Shown here: positions 45,564-52,926 of the stretch, piece after piece
Numbering within the stretch: position 1 is the stretch's first letter
Layout of the letters: each line of letters begins with the position of its first letter
Assembly: GCF_030127105.1 (NCBI RefSeq)
Contig: NZ_CP126161.1
Location: forward strand, 2,728,001-2,792,000
Direction: 5' to 3'
Length of the DNA: 64,000 nucleotides
Origin: Haloarcula pelagica
GTDB lineage: Archaea; Halobacteriota; Halobacteria; Halobacteriales; Haloarculaceae
Program-made: the position numbers and the translations under genes
The notes under the pieces: generated by a model
Seen by the model: only the letters and a program-made list of their open reading frames with translations
Databases searched by the model: none
Told to the model about the DNA's origin: nothing

Positions 45564-46315
45564 CCGGTCACCTCCATCTTCAGTCGGTCATAGCGTTGGC
45601 GTGACTGGCTCTCCCACTTATACGCGAATCCTGCCGGCGCCGTCCCCATCCACTCAAGCAGGTCCTCTGTTTGCGTCGAAGACACACGCACGAGCGGTTC
45701 GCTGTATCGGGCGGTGAAGCCGTGCTCTCGGAACAGATCGCACAGGAACCCGGGACGATCGGCCTCGTTATGCGTTCCGAAGGCCGCGAAGACAGCACTG
45801 TCCGTCCACGAGATCCCGCCGTCCGAGCAGTACCATGCCTTCGCGGCAAGCGGGGTCAGATGGAGATCATCCGGATACCGAATTTCGCCGTCCGGATACC
45901 ATCGCTTGCGCATCATCGTGAGGTAGGGGTGCGACCGAACCGACATCCGGTAGATGTCGCTGTATTCCCAATCCCCACCGGAGTCGTCGAACGATGGGTT
46001 GCTCCGTGCCTTCCGACCGAGCTCTTCGCCAGTCTGGTCAAGCGTCGGCTCGGTCGCGAGCGGCCCGAACTGTGCGCGTAACCAGCGGAGCCAGCGTTCG
46101 TTCGTGCTGGTCACTCGCATCCGAGAATCACCGCTCCCGCGTTTGGGATTCGAGATCGATCCGTCGCCCATCACCAACCCCTTCAGCAGCTCACGCTGCT
46201 CTTGGGTGAGGGTGGGGTGGACACACGTCGCCGACTGCGCCCAGTGGTTCGCCAGTTGCTCGAACACACCACCGCAGTGTGGGCACACGTTCGCTGGCAG
46301 CACGTGTTCGCTCAT
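45560..46315 (-). CDS. LAGLIDADG-type homing endonuclease
   Basis: The 251-residue free-standing nuclease has an N-terminal Cys/His finger (CPHCGGVFEQLANHW at about 11-25), first LAGLIDADG-like motif LLKGLVMGDGSI at about 43-54 and a second LAAKAWYCSDGGIS at about 156-169, each ending in the acidic residue that binds metal. It lies inside a SWIM gene and overlaps the upstream and downstream pieces by four bases. Confidence 0.82.
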   Translation of the reverse strand: MSEHVLPANVCPHCGGVFEQLANHWAQSATCVHPTLTQEQRELLKGLVMGDGSISNPKRGSGDSRMRVTSTNERWLRWLRAQFGPLATEPTLDQTGEELGRKARSNPSFDDSGGDWEYSDIYRMSVRSHPYLTMMRKRWYPDGEIRYPDDLHLTPLAAKAWYCSDGGISWTDSAVFAAFGTHNEADRPGFLCDLFREHGFTARYSEPLVRVSSTQTEDLLEWMGTAPAGFAYKWESQSRQRYDRLKMEVTG

Positions 46316-46665
46316 TCCTCACCCTCCGCGGACACGTACTGGCGGAACTGCTCGTCGATCGCGCTGATGTCTGCCCAACCCGGCACTTCTCGCCGTCCAG
46401 TCTCGAACTGAACTCGGCGGATATGCAGACATCCGCCGGGTGGGTTTCGCACCTGATAGTCCAAGCACTCGCACGTCCCAAGATCCAGGTCAACAACGTA
46501 ACTGCGACCGGACCCGGACGTGACGTGAAACAGACCGGGCGCGTCGGCTGGCGCTGGCGCGATATCGTCCAGCACCGTCATGGTCTGAGTTAACGCCCGG
46601 GCGTCGCGTTCGTCGAGGTCCAGTGGGTCCGTCGCGGGGCGGAGTTCGGCGCGCTTCGACGCCAT
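46312..46665 (-). CDS. SWIM zinc-finger protein with replaced 3' end
   Basis: The 117-residue protein has the SWIM signature CxCx(n)CxH: CECLDYQVRNPPGGCLHIRR (about 66-85). It ends with FETGRREVPGWADISAID... The ending duplicates the orphan piece on the other side of the homing endonuclease. SWIM proteins often bind nucleic acid or partner proteins. Starts at the ATG overlapping the upstream stop. Confidence 0.78.
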   Translation of the reverse strand: MASKRAELRPATDPLDLDERDARALTQTMTVLDDIAPAPADAPGLFHVTSGSGRSYVVDLDLGTCECLDYQVRNPPGGCLHIRRVQFETGRREVPGWADISAIDEQFRQYVSAEGEE

Positions 46666-47066
46666 CACGCATCACCACCGGGGATCTCCCCGAGCCGCTG
46701 GCACTTGCTGGCCTCGTCGACGGCGCGGCGGCCGTCGGCGCCATGGTGGTCGATGATGTCGACCCGGTCGGCGACGACATCGTCCAGCCGCGCGAGGACC
46801 TGGGCCTTGGCCTCCGCATCGAGGACGTCGTGAATCTCTTCGCCGGCGGCGAAGGCGCCGTCCTTGGCGGCCTCGGACTCGACATCACCGGCGTCGGCGA
46901 GCGAGTAGGCCCGCTCCATGACGTTGGCGAGCCGGAGGACCGGCCCGTCGTCGTAGTACAGCTGGTCGCGGATGATGTCGCCCAGGAGCTGGCTCTCGAA
47001 GCGGTCGGCGACGCGATCGATGGCCTCACGCCGGCGCGTGTCGGCCATCGGGTGCTCGCCGTTCAT
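46665..47066 (-). CDS. Helical hypothetical early protein
   Basis: From MNGEHPMADTRRREAIDRVA the protein has 133 residues and is predicted almost fully helical and acidic (RLANVMERAYSLADAGDVES, AEAKAQVLARLDDVVADRVD). No domain is recognised. A longer frame runs upstream but the ATG at 47066 fits the overlap with the preceding gene. Confidence 0.62.
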   Translation of the reverse strand: MNGEHPMADTRRREAIDRVADRFESQLLGDIIRDQLYYDDGPVLRLANVMERAYSLADAGDVESEAAKDGAFAAGEEIHDVLDAEAKAQVLARLDDVVADRVDIIDHHGADGRRAVDEASKCQRLGEIPGGDA

Positions 47067-47245
47067 GCCGCCCCTCCGCAGCAGTCGGCGAGATCCCGCT
47101 CGCGCATCGCTTCGGCGCGGCAGTCGGTACACCGGTAGAAGTGCTCGCCGGTGTGCTGTCCGAACTTGTCGAACTCCGGGATCGGGCCCTCAATGCGGTC
47201 GTCAGTGTCGGTACGTTCTTGGGTTGGGGTCTGGTACGTAGACAT
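47063..47245 (-). CDS. Small zinc-ribbon protein, first gene of leftward cluster
   Basis: From the ATG at 47245 this is MSTYQTPTQERTDTDDRIEG followed by FYRCTDCRAEAMRERDLADC and CGG at the end, likely a zinc-binding protein of 60 residues. It is the promoter-proximal gene of the leftward operon that ends at 44468. Confidence 0.62.
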   Translation of the reverse strand: MSTYQTPTQERTDTDDRIEGPIPEFDKFGQHTGEHFYRCTDCRAEAMRERDLADCCGGAA

Positions 47246-47339
47246 GCTTGCTTGGCGGCAAGCGGTCGGACGTGTTGGCGCACGTGCCGGCCTTTCTGGA
47301 CCGGACTCCCGCTCACGTATAGGTGTAACAGTGCCACAA

Positions 47340-47403
47340 CCATATACCTTGGGGTCTATGGTATGTGGGACAAGGCATAAGTTATACACACACGTGGCTT
47401 ATG
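47340..47403. promoter_or_regulatory. Divergent control region with two inverted repeats
   Basis: Between the leftward operon (from 47245) and the winged-helix gene at 47427, the first inverted repeat is CCATATACC (47340-47348) with GGTATGTGG (47360-47368), one mismatch, 11-bp spacer. The second is CATAAG (47376-47381) with CTTATG (47398-47403). AT-rich steps such as TTATAC at 47382-47387 could serve as TATA boxes. These are plausible operators for the adjacent regulator. Confidence 0.5.
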
Positions 47404-47426
47404 GTGTGAGCGGAGCAACCAGCGGT

Positions 47427-47648
47427 ATGGCGCTGACCGATGACGACCTGTCGCCGGCGCAGAGCGAGGCCTTAGAGATGCTTCGCGAAGGCCGGGTGAC
47501 GGCACCGTTCGTCGCCGAACAGACGGGGTATAGCCTACAGTACGTCCGAGAACAACTGACCGACCTGCTCAAACACGGTCACGTGGAGAAGGTCCACGAC
47601 GGGCTCTACGAGCTCGTCGACGACCCACGGGAGAACGATGCCGAGTAA
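47427..47648 (+). CDS. Winged-helix regulator
   Basis: The 73-residue protein, starting MALTDDDLSPAQSEALEMLR, has a winged-helix fold: VTAPFVAEQTGYSLQYVREQ as the recognition region and HVEKVHDGLYELVDDP as the wing. It faces the leftward operon across a region with inverted repeats, so it may control both directions. A GTG at 47407 is an alternative start. Confidence 0.72.
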   Translation: MALTDDDLSPAQSEALEMLREGRVTAPFVAEQTGYSLQYVREQLTDLLKHGHVEKVHDGLYELVDDPRENDAE

Positions 47649-47662
47649 GACCGACCCGAACC

Positions 47663-47764
47663 ATGCGGATGCACAACGGCCCGCGCCACGGCCCGCTCGA
47701 ACTGCTCCGGCTGGCCTGGGCACGACTCACTACCGGCGCGGAGGACGATCGCGATGATTCCTGA
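47663..47764 (+). CDS. Small Arg-rich peptide gene
   Basis: An ATG at 47663 opens MRMHNGPRHGPLELLRLAWA, 33 residues ending in DDRDDS, and overlaps the next gene start by 11 bases. Size is small but the tight spacing and consistent codon use support a real gene. Confidence 0.4.
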   Translation: MRMHNGPRHGPLELLRLAWARLTTGAEDDRDDS

Positions 47765-47945
47765 GTGGGGGCTCCGCCGGGATCCGTGGGGCAACCTCCA
47801 GACGATCGTCAACATGGGGCTGCAGACGGCGCCGACGGTCGACGCAGTCTGTGAGATCTGTGGACAGCGGCAGGCGGCGACGCTGACCTCGGACAGCCAC
47901 CCCGACGGCCCGAACCTGCTCGCCTGCGAGGGGTGCTCGCTGTGA
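47754..47945 (+). CDS. Small zinc-finger protein
   Basis: The 63-residue protein, MIPEWGLRRDPWGNLQTIVN, has CEICGQRQ and a C-terminal CEGCSL, together one four-cysteine zinc site. It is coupled to its neighbours by overlaps. Confidence 0.66.
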   Translation: MIPEWGLRRDPWGNLQTIVNMGLQTAPTVDAVCEICGQRQAATLTSDSHPDGPNLLACEGCSL

Positions 47946-48106
47946 CTGACAGCCAATTCATCACGGCGCCGTGTTCCGAGTTCGCCGAGGCCGTCCTGAC
48001 TGGGCTCGGCGACGGGCCCGACCCCCACCGTGACGTGATACGGGCGCTGTCGGATCCCTACCGCTACGCGCACGTGCTCGACTGTCGGACGTTCGATGCT
48101 ACCTGA
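47942..48106 (+). CDS. Small hypothetical protein
   Basis: It starts with a GTG overlapping the previous stop and encodes 54 residues (MTDSQFITAPCSEFAEAVLT). No domain is recognised. It is the last gene of this short rightward group. Confidence 0.5.
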   Translation: MTDSQFITAPCSEFAEAVLTGLGDGPDPHRDVIRALSDPYRYAHVLDCRTFDAT

Positions 48107-48389
48107 ATCGCCTCCTGTTCCCCGTTGACTGGTAGCCGCGCTTCGGAGCTGGCTGGGGCGTTGTCGGGTACCGTTCCCTTCCACCAGAGGCGCGTTCTGG
48201 GTGGTACTCGTCGTGTTCGCGAACATCACCTAAGTCCAACATCACGCCACCGGGCTCCAACCCTTCCTCGTCATCGCGATTATCTTTCGCACGATGATAC
48301 ATGTCGATACCAAAACGACAGACGATTGCAATTCTCGATGCGATCTCGAGGGCAGCTATAACCCTTTCAACATAAGATGGTGCTCCCAT
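48099..48389 (-). CDS. Doubtful hypothetical protein in AT-richer patch
   Basis: A 96-residue frame (MGAPSYVERVIAALEIASRI) reads left and ends overlapping the preceding rightward gene. The amino acid mix is acceptable, but competing frames exist on both strands in 48367-48780, so the call is weak. The stretch 48390-48670 holds no gene I can support; it has an ATATCC/GGATAT inverted repeat at 48388-48393 and 48410-48415. Confidence 0.3.
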   Translation of the reverse strand: MGAPSYVERVIAALEIASRIAIVCRFGIDMYHRAKDNRDDEEGLEPGGVMLDLGDVREHDEYHPERASGGRERYPTTPQPAPKRGYQSTGNRRRFR

Positions 48390-48670
48390 ATCCGTTCATA
48401 TCGGAGAATGGATATAATTCTTTGGTACCAAAAACCATGGTTCGCCATGGCTTAGGCGCTGTAATGGCTCCATCCGATTTTAGCATACTGGATTTGTTAT
48501 TTATCTCCGACGGTGTTTTCGACAACGACGCTGCCACCCCTGCAAGCGCGTACTGCTCGATCGGTGGTCGTAACCGAACACGACTCTCGCCAGACCTGAC
48601 TCGTCGGTGGGAACTAAGTATCACCCATCGAGACAGTCCTCTGTCGGGATGTAAACCCTGACAGACCACT

Positions 48671-48841
48671 ATGAGCCTGTCACAGAAAACCCGCGAGCGC
48701 ATCGACGATAGCACCGCCCTAATCGCACTCAGTCTGGTGTGCTTCGCACTCAGTGCGGGACTACTGACCGGGACCCTCACACTGGAGGCACTGATTAACC
48801 TCCTGGACGCGGCAGCCTCCAGCCTGGAGTCGCTGCCGTAG
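48671..48841 (+). CDS. Small one-pass membrane protein
   Basis: This 56-residue protein, MSLSQKTRERIDDSTALIAL, has one hydrophobic helix (ALIALSLVCFALSAGLLTG) and a second weaker helix at the end. A basic N-terminus suggests an inside-facing start. Function is unknown. Confidence 0.5.
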   Translation: MSLSQKTRERIDDSTALIALSLVCFALSAGLLTGTLTLEALINLLDAAASSLESLP

Positions 48842-48914
48842 CGGGTCTCCTAACTTACCCCTCTTCAAAAGTTAACCTTTATCCCGGGAACATCCGCATG
48901 ACAGTTCGTATATA

Positions 48915-49553
48915 ATGTCTGACGGAGATGATGAAGCCAATCTTGCTGCCCTCCAGGGAGCCTGTGAGGAAGCAAAAGAGACGGTCAATCATCAAATGAA
49001 CTGGCTTCAACAAATGGATACAAAGGCGGTGAAAATCCTCCGGGCAGTTCTCGTGTTGATTGGCCTTCTACTAACCGCCCTCTCCGTTTCCGTCCGGTCC
49101 AGCTCGATACAAATCACACAGTTTGTCAACCTGTTCACTATTGCGGGCGGGCTGGCCCTCGTCTTGTCTTCGATCTCCGCCGCGATCACATACATCGCAT
49201 CCTCGTTCGAAGCCGGTATCGGTCGCAGGGATCTTACTGAAGCTATCGACGAAGGATACACCGAGGTCAAGTTCCACACAGAGCTCGCAAAGGGATACTC
49301 AAACTGGATTCAGTTCAACCAGTACGTTCTGCAGTACAACGCAATCATCCTTGCACTGACCATCATTTTCGTAATCAATGCGATTACGTTCCTCACTGCT
49401 GGAGCCATCGTTGGGGTACTTCAGGTAGCGTTTAGCCCGGCATCGACGGTTGTATTCGCCGCGCTTGTGATATTCCTTGTGGGTGTTGATATACTTGTGT
49501 ATAAATCCGAGGCGATAATCGTCTGGTATTTCGACACACGTGAAGCGGATTGA
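48915..49553 (+). CDS. Four-helix membrane protein, possible exclusion or toxin-like cargo
   Basis: The 212-residue protein has an N-terminal cytoplasmic-looking helix (about 1-38) and four hydrophobic helices (about 40-60, 68-95, 137-165 and 175-198) with a charged central loop containing GIGRRDLTEAIDEGYTEVKF. Small multi-pass proteins of this kind occur as pore-forming effectors of immunity systems, but I cannot place it in a family. The gene is AT-richer than the provirus backbone and has its own likely promoter (CTTTAT at about 48877). Confidence 0.6.
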   Translation: MSDGDDEANLAALQGACEEAKETVNHQMNWLQQMDTKAVKILRAVLVLIGLLLTALSVSVRSSSIQITQFVNLFTIAGGLALVLSSISAAITYIASSFEAGIGRRDLTEAIDEGYTEVKFHTELAKGYSNWIQFNQYVLQYNAIILALTIIFVINAITFLTAGAIVGVLQVAFSPASTVVFAALVIFLVGVDILVYKSEAIIVWYFDTREAD

Positions 49554-49616
49554 CCGATACACCATGGTATTTTAATGCCAAAACATTATAACAGGCGGTG
49601 CCTATGTTGGGATGTG

Positions 49617-49745
49617 ATGGGCAAGCGAAATGACAACGACAGTGACGGGTTTGAGGGTACCCGTATCTCGAACAGCCCTCGGTACGGTCCAATTCGGGCG
49701 GTCAGGAAAGTAATCCGCCGCCGTCGCCGCACCAAAGAGGACTAG
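49617..49745 (+). CDS. Small basic peptide
   Basis: An ATG at 49617 opens MGKRNDNDSDGFEGTRISNS and ends in a run of arginines (VIRRRRRTKED), 42 residues. Strongly basic ends are rare in haloarchaeal proteins and suggest nucleic acid or membrane-surface contact. It follows the membrane protein on the same strand. Between 49746 and 49849 nothing further is seen. Confidence 0.4.
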   Translation: MGKRNDNDSDGFEGTRISNSPRYGPIRAVRKVIRRRRRTKED

Positions 49746-49849
49746 TTGTTTTTCGCGCTTGCCGTGTTTCGCTGCGTGCTGGTGGTCAAACTCCCCACTG
49801 GTTAGACTTGCGCCCGCCAGAGCAGCACTTCCGGAATTGACGCACCCGT

Positions 49850-49857
49850 TTATATGC
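49850..49857 (+). promoter_or_regulatory. TATA box of orc1/cdc6, leaderless
   Basis: TTTATATG lies 26-33 bases before the ATG at 49883, the spacing expected for a transcript that starts at the start codon itself. Confidence 0.6.
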
Positions 49858-49882
49858 CAGTCTCTCATCACTACCGGCCAGC

Positions 49883-50938
49883 ATGATCGCTGACAGGTCG
49901 GTGTTTGGAGACGACCACCCGCCCCAAGAGCTTCTCCACCGCGAGCCTGCCGTGGCCGCCCTGACGCGCGCCTTCGAGCCCGCCACCCACGGTGATCGCG
50001 CCGACGACGTGCTGATCGCCGGCCCCAGCGGCGTCGGGAAGACCGTCCTCGCGACCCACACACTGGGGCGGCTCCAGCAGCGAGCCGACATCCACACCGC
50101 CTACGTCCGCGCGCTGGACCAGTCCGCCGCCGGGATCGTTCGCAATGTCCTCCAGGAGCTCGGCGCCGACCCAGCGATGAACACCCCACTCGAAGACCTC
50201 TGTCTCGCCCTCGACGAGCGCGTCGACCGGCCGACCGTCGTCGTCCTGGACGAAGCGAGCGAACTCCCGCGTTCGGATGCCCTCGCCCGGCTGGACGACG
50301 TTCCGCTGTGCTCGTGGGTCGCGATCTGCCACGAGCCAACCGACTGGCTGGCCCGCGTCGACGATCGTGTTCGTCACCGCGTCGTCGGCCGCGAGGTCGT
50401 CCTCGACCGCTACTCTGTCGACGAGCTTGCGGACATCCTCGAACCCAGGGTTCGTCAGGGGCTGCGTGGTGATCCCGTCGGTCGCGACCAACTGGAGCGG
50501 ATCGCCGACACCGTCGCCGGCGTCGCGAGAGCCGGGATCCAGACGCTGCTCGCTGCGGCGGAGATCGCCGACGAGCGCCAGCACTCCCGCATCCGGGACG
50601 CCGACATCGAGGACGGCTGGCCCCGCGCGCAAGCGTGGATCCGCGAGAGCAATCTGGAGTCGCTGCCCTTCCATCACCAGCTGCTGTACGAGCTCATCCG
50701 TCGCGATGGCCCGCTGCGAGGTGGGGCGTTGCACCGCCGCTACGACGAGATCGCCGACGACGCCTATGCTGGCAGGGCTCGGACGCCGGTCCAGCGCCGA
50801 GCGCGTCGCGATCAGCTGGCGAAGCTCCGCGAGTACGATTTGATCGAGTGCGAGGGATCCGGACGCGGCGCCGAGTATCGGGTGTGTGATGCCTCGATTC
50901 GGTCGCCGTACGAAGTGGCCGTGCCGCCGGGGCAGTGA
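49883..50938 (+). CDS. Orc1/Cdc6 replication initiator (AAA+)
   Basis: The 351-residue protein has Walker A AGPSGVGKT (about 45-53), Walker B TVVVLDEASEL (about 117-127), sensor-type WVAICHEPTDWLARVDDRVR and a C-terminal winged helix (LLYELIRRDGPLRGGALHRR then YDLIECEGSGRG). This is the archaeal Orc1/Cdc6 layout. It probably initiates viral DNA replication at the iterons just downstream. Confidence 0.9.
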   Translation: MIADRSVFGDDHPPQELLHREPAVAALTRAFEPATHGDRADDVLIAGPSGVGKTVLATHTLGRLQQRADIHTAYVRALDQSAAGIVRNVLQELGADPAMNTPLEDLCLALDERVDRPTVVVLDEASELPRSDALARLDDVPLCSWVAICHEPTDWLARVDDRVRHRVVGREVVLDRYSVDELADILEPRVRQGLRGDPVGRDQLERIADTVAGVARAGIQTLLAAAEIADERQHSRIRDADIEDGWPRAQAWIRESNLESLPFHHQLLYELIRRDGPLRGGALHRRYDEIADDAYAGRARTPVQRRARRDQLAKLREYDLIECEGSGRGAEYRVCDASIRSPYEVAVPPGQ

Positions 50939-50948
50939 CGCCGGCCGT

Positions 50949-51042
50949 TTAACCTACACTTCGCCGATATAGGTGGGGCGTTGTTGGTTAAGCGCGACGT
51001 GGGGGCGGTGTTGGTTAACCACACCGGGCGAGTGTTGGTTAA
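50949..51042. repeat. Iteron cluster, predicted replication origin
   Basis: TGTTGGTTAA occurs three times in direct orientation at 50982-50991, 51009-51018 and 51033-51042 (spacings 27 and 24), and a near copy lies inverted at 50949-50959 (TTAACCTACAC). Iterons directly after an orc1/cdc6 gene are the usual arrangement of haloarchaeal origins, although this sequence is not the canonical ORB box. Confidence 0.65.
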
Positions 51043-51116
51043 GCCCGTCGCGGCGCCGGCGCTTTCCGGAATTGAAGCGAACTTTAAGTGTGCTATCCCC
51101 CGTCGGTCGTCCCTGT

Positions 51117-51365
51117 ATGCCCGACACGACAACTATCGAGATCCGCAAGGGACTGGACGTTGAGGTCGAACACCTGGAGCCCCGCGGCGAACGCGGCGCC
51201 CGCGTCGATGTCGAGACCGACGACGGCCGGAAGTGGCGCCTCGACATCACCCGAGGAGGAAAGTACGAAGTCGTGACCTCCTGGCGCGACGGGGAGCTCG
51301 CCGATCTGGACGAGCCCGAGTGGCTAAACGACCTGCTGGCGAGGATCGGGCGGGCGGCGGCGTAG
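51117..51365 (+). CDS. Small hypothetical protein
   Basis: From the ATG at 51117 the 82-residue protein is MPDTTTIEIRKGLDVEVEHL, beta-rich, then WLNDLLARIGRAAA. An ACTTTAAG box at about 51080-51087 fits a leaderless promoter. Convergent with the repressor gene. Confidence 0.6.
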   Translation: MPDTTTIEIRKGLDVEVEHLEPRGERGARVDVETDDGRKWRLDITRGGKYEVVTSWRDGELADLDEPEWLNDLLARIGRAAA

Positions 51366-51372
51366 AATGATG

Positions 51373-51690
51373 TCAGTCGTCGACCGGATCGAGCGTCGAG
51401 GCGTCGAGGTCCTCGTCGAGGTATGCCTCTCCGTCGTCAGTAATCGCGTAAAGACCGGGCGCGATACGGGTAAGAAGCCCATACTTTGCGAGCTTCGAAC
51501 ACCGACGGCTGGCATGGTTAGCGGACGTGACGCCGAACTTTTCGACCGCGGCCGGATTGAGGTTCCCCTCTGCACGGAACAGCTCAAGTATCCGGTCGTC
51601 GATGGGATTCATCCACTCGGCGTCCTTGCGCGGCACATCATCTCTGTCCGATTCCGCACTCTTAGACTCACCGGTCTGACAGTTACTCAT
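51373..51690 (-). CDS. PhiH1-type repressor, winged helix
   Basis: The 105-residue protein contains WMNPIDDRILELFRAEGNLN (about 26-45), VTSANHASRRCSKLAKYGLL and ITDDGEAYLDEDLDASTLDP, which match the winged-helix family named after the halovirus phiH1 repressor. It probably keeps the lysogenic state. Its own promoter region carries palindromes at 51705-51730, suggesting self-regulation. Confidence 0.85.
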   Translation of the reverse strand: MSNCQTGESKSAESDRDDVPRKDAEWMNPIDDRILELFRAEGNLNPAAVEKFGVTSANHASRRCSKLAKYGLLTRIAPGLYAITDDGEAYLDEDLDASTLDPVDD

Positions 51691-51704
51691 TTATTATGTT
51701 TCAC

Positions 51705-51730
51705 CACGCTATTAGCGTGTGCGTTCACAC
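51705..51730. promoter_or_regulatory. Operator-like palindromes over the repressor promoter
   Basis: CACGCT-ATT-AGCGTG (51705-51719) is a perfect inverted repeat 15-29 bases upstream of the repressor ATG, overlapping the expected TATA position. GTGTG-CGTT-CACAC (51717-51730) overlaps it. Both could be bound by the adjacent winged-helix repressor. Confidence 0.6.
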
Positions 51731-51872
51731 ATAGTTGGTGAGTAACGACTAAGTAACTTGCGCCATACTGTCTGGATGGAAGCCATACACTCGCACAAAA
51801 ACGGCCCCTCGAATGGTGTACCAGCACCTCGGGGCCGCTGGCTTCCGTCCCTACCAAGGGAGATTCGAAGCC

Positions 51873-52427
51873 ATGAGACTATCAGAACACGGGCGCCTTA
51901 AGAGTACGCCCACTAATCGCGCAGTCGACCCTACGCAGGGTCGTGAAAGCACCGACTCGCAGAACACGAAACCGAACCCACGCGGGGGCGTGGGCCCAGA
52001 TACGTCAGGGGGTTGTGCAGGCGACAAGCGCCGCCCAGTCGCACAGTCCGACCCGGCGGCGGATAACAGTTGCCGTCCGATCGCCGACGGCGCCGGCGGG
52101 ATCGTCGGCCGCGCCGTGGCCGTCCTGACCGACGACAGCGACGACCAGGCGACGATGCTCGTCACGGGGATCCCCGGCAACCGCGCCGAGGACCATCCCG
52201 TCGGCAGCGGGTCGGAGACGGTCGCCGACTACAACGAGGACTACCCCGCGAGCGACTGGGTGATTCAGGTCTGTTACCCCCAGCGCACCGACGTGTCACT
52301 GGGCAGCCAGACCGAGTACAGCTTCCCGCGCTCGCGCCTGGAGCTGGTCCGGGCGATCCACACTGAAGACCGGCATCGGTTGGCCCACGCGGAGCCGCGC
52401 CAGCAGCCGACGGGAGGTGACGAGTGA
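51873..52427 (+). CDS. First gene of rightward early operon, hypothetical
   Basis: The ATG at 51873 gives 184 residues (MRLSEHGRLKSTPTNRAVDP). The N-terminal 75 residues look disordered; the core IVGRAVAVLTDDSDDQATML...ASDWVIQVCYPQRTD is compact and strand-rich. A GGGAG box precedes this ATG; the ATG at 51813 is a possible alternative. The coding end supplies GGA GGT GAC as ribosome binding site for the next gene. Confidence 0.55.
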   Translation: MRLSEHGRLKSTPTNRAVDPTQGRESTDSQNTKPNPRGGVGPDTSGGCAGDKRRPVAQSDPAADNSCRPIADGAGGIVGRAVAVLTDDSDDQATMLVTGIPGNRAEDHPVGSGSETVADYNEDYPASDWVIQVCYPQRTDVSLGSQTEYSFPRSRLELVRAIHTEDRHRLAHAEPRQQPTGGDE

Positions 52428-52717
52428 TGGCCGACGGACTTCAACACGGCGAACGTGCGACGGTTCGTGTCGACGGCGACGAACTCGAAGTGTTCGACCA
52501 CGTCAGCATCTCGACGCACCACTACGTCAACAGCGTCTACGGCTACGAGACGTTCGAGGCCGACATCGCGGCCGGCGACATGGGGCACGGGCCTGAGCCC
52601 GAGGCCGTCACCGCGCGGGTGGCCCGTCTGCTCCAAAGCACGTGGCACATCGACGTGTGGAACGACCACGACATCGAGGTCGTCGACATGGACCGCGACG
52701 ACGTGGAGGTGCTCTAA
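52427..52717 (+). CDS. Small early hypothetical protein
   Basis: This 96-residue acidic protein, MADGLQHGERATVRVDGDEL, has strand-rich FDHVSISTHHYVNSVYGYET and a helix in VTARVARLLQSTWHIDVWND. Coupled to both neighbours. No family recognised. Confidence 0.6.
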   Translation: MADGLQHGERATVRVDGDELEVFDHVSISTHHYVNSVYGYETFEADIAAGDMGHGPEPEAVTARVARLLQSTWHIDVWNDHDIEVVDMDRDDVEVL

Positions 52718-52926
52718 TGGACATCGCCGATCGGGCCGAGGCCCGCCGGCGGACCGAACACCCGCTCCTGCGCGACCAGGAGGTCACGGCCATCGAGCAC
52801 GGCGCCGAGACCATCCTCGCCCCCGAGCGGGGTATCCTCCGGTCCGACGACGGGACGCCACAGGCCTTTACCGGCGGGAAGTGGCTCGCGAGTACCGTCG
52901 TTGTCGACGCCGAGGAGGTGCGGTAG
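52717..52926 (+). CDS. Small early hypothetical protein
   Basis: The 69-residue protein (MDIADRAEARRRTEHPLLRD) starts in the overlap with the previous stop. It has a basic helix then strand-rich TILAPERGILRSDDG. Function is unknown. Confidence 0.55.
   Translation: MDIADRAEARRRTEHPLLRDQEVTAIEHGAETILAPERGILRSDDGTPQAFTGGKWLASTVVVDAEEVR

Noticed and set aside
45560-46315. Intein or intron in the SWIM gene
   Set aside because: The nuclease frame has its own start and stop, with no splice-junction residues or in-frame continuity with the flanking pieces.
48377-48661. 94-codon rightward frame in the AT-rich patch, and the 137-codon leftward frame at 48367-48780
   Set aside because: The two overlap on opposite strands, neither shows a domain, ribosome binding site or coupling, so neither could be chosen.
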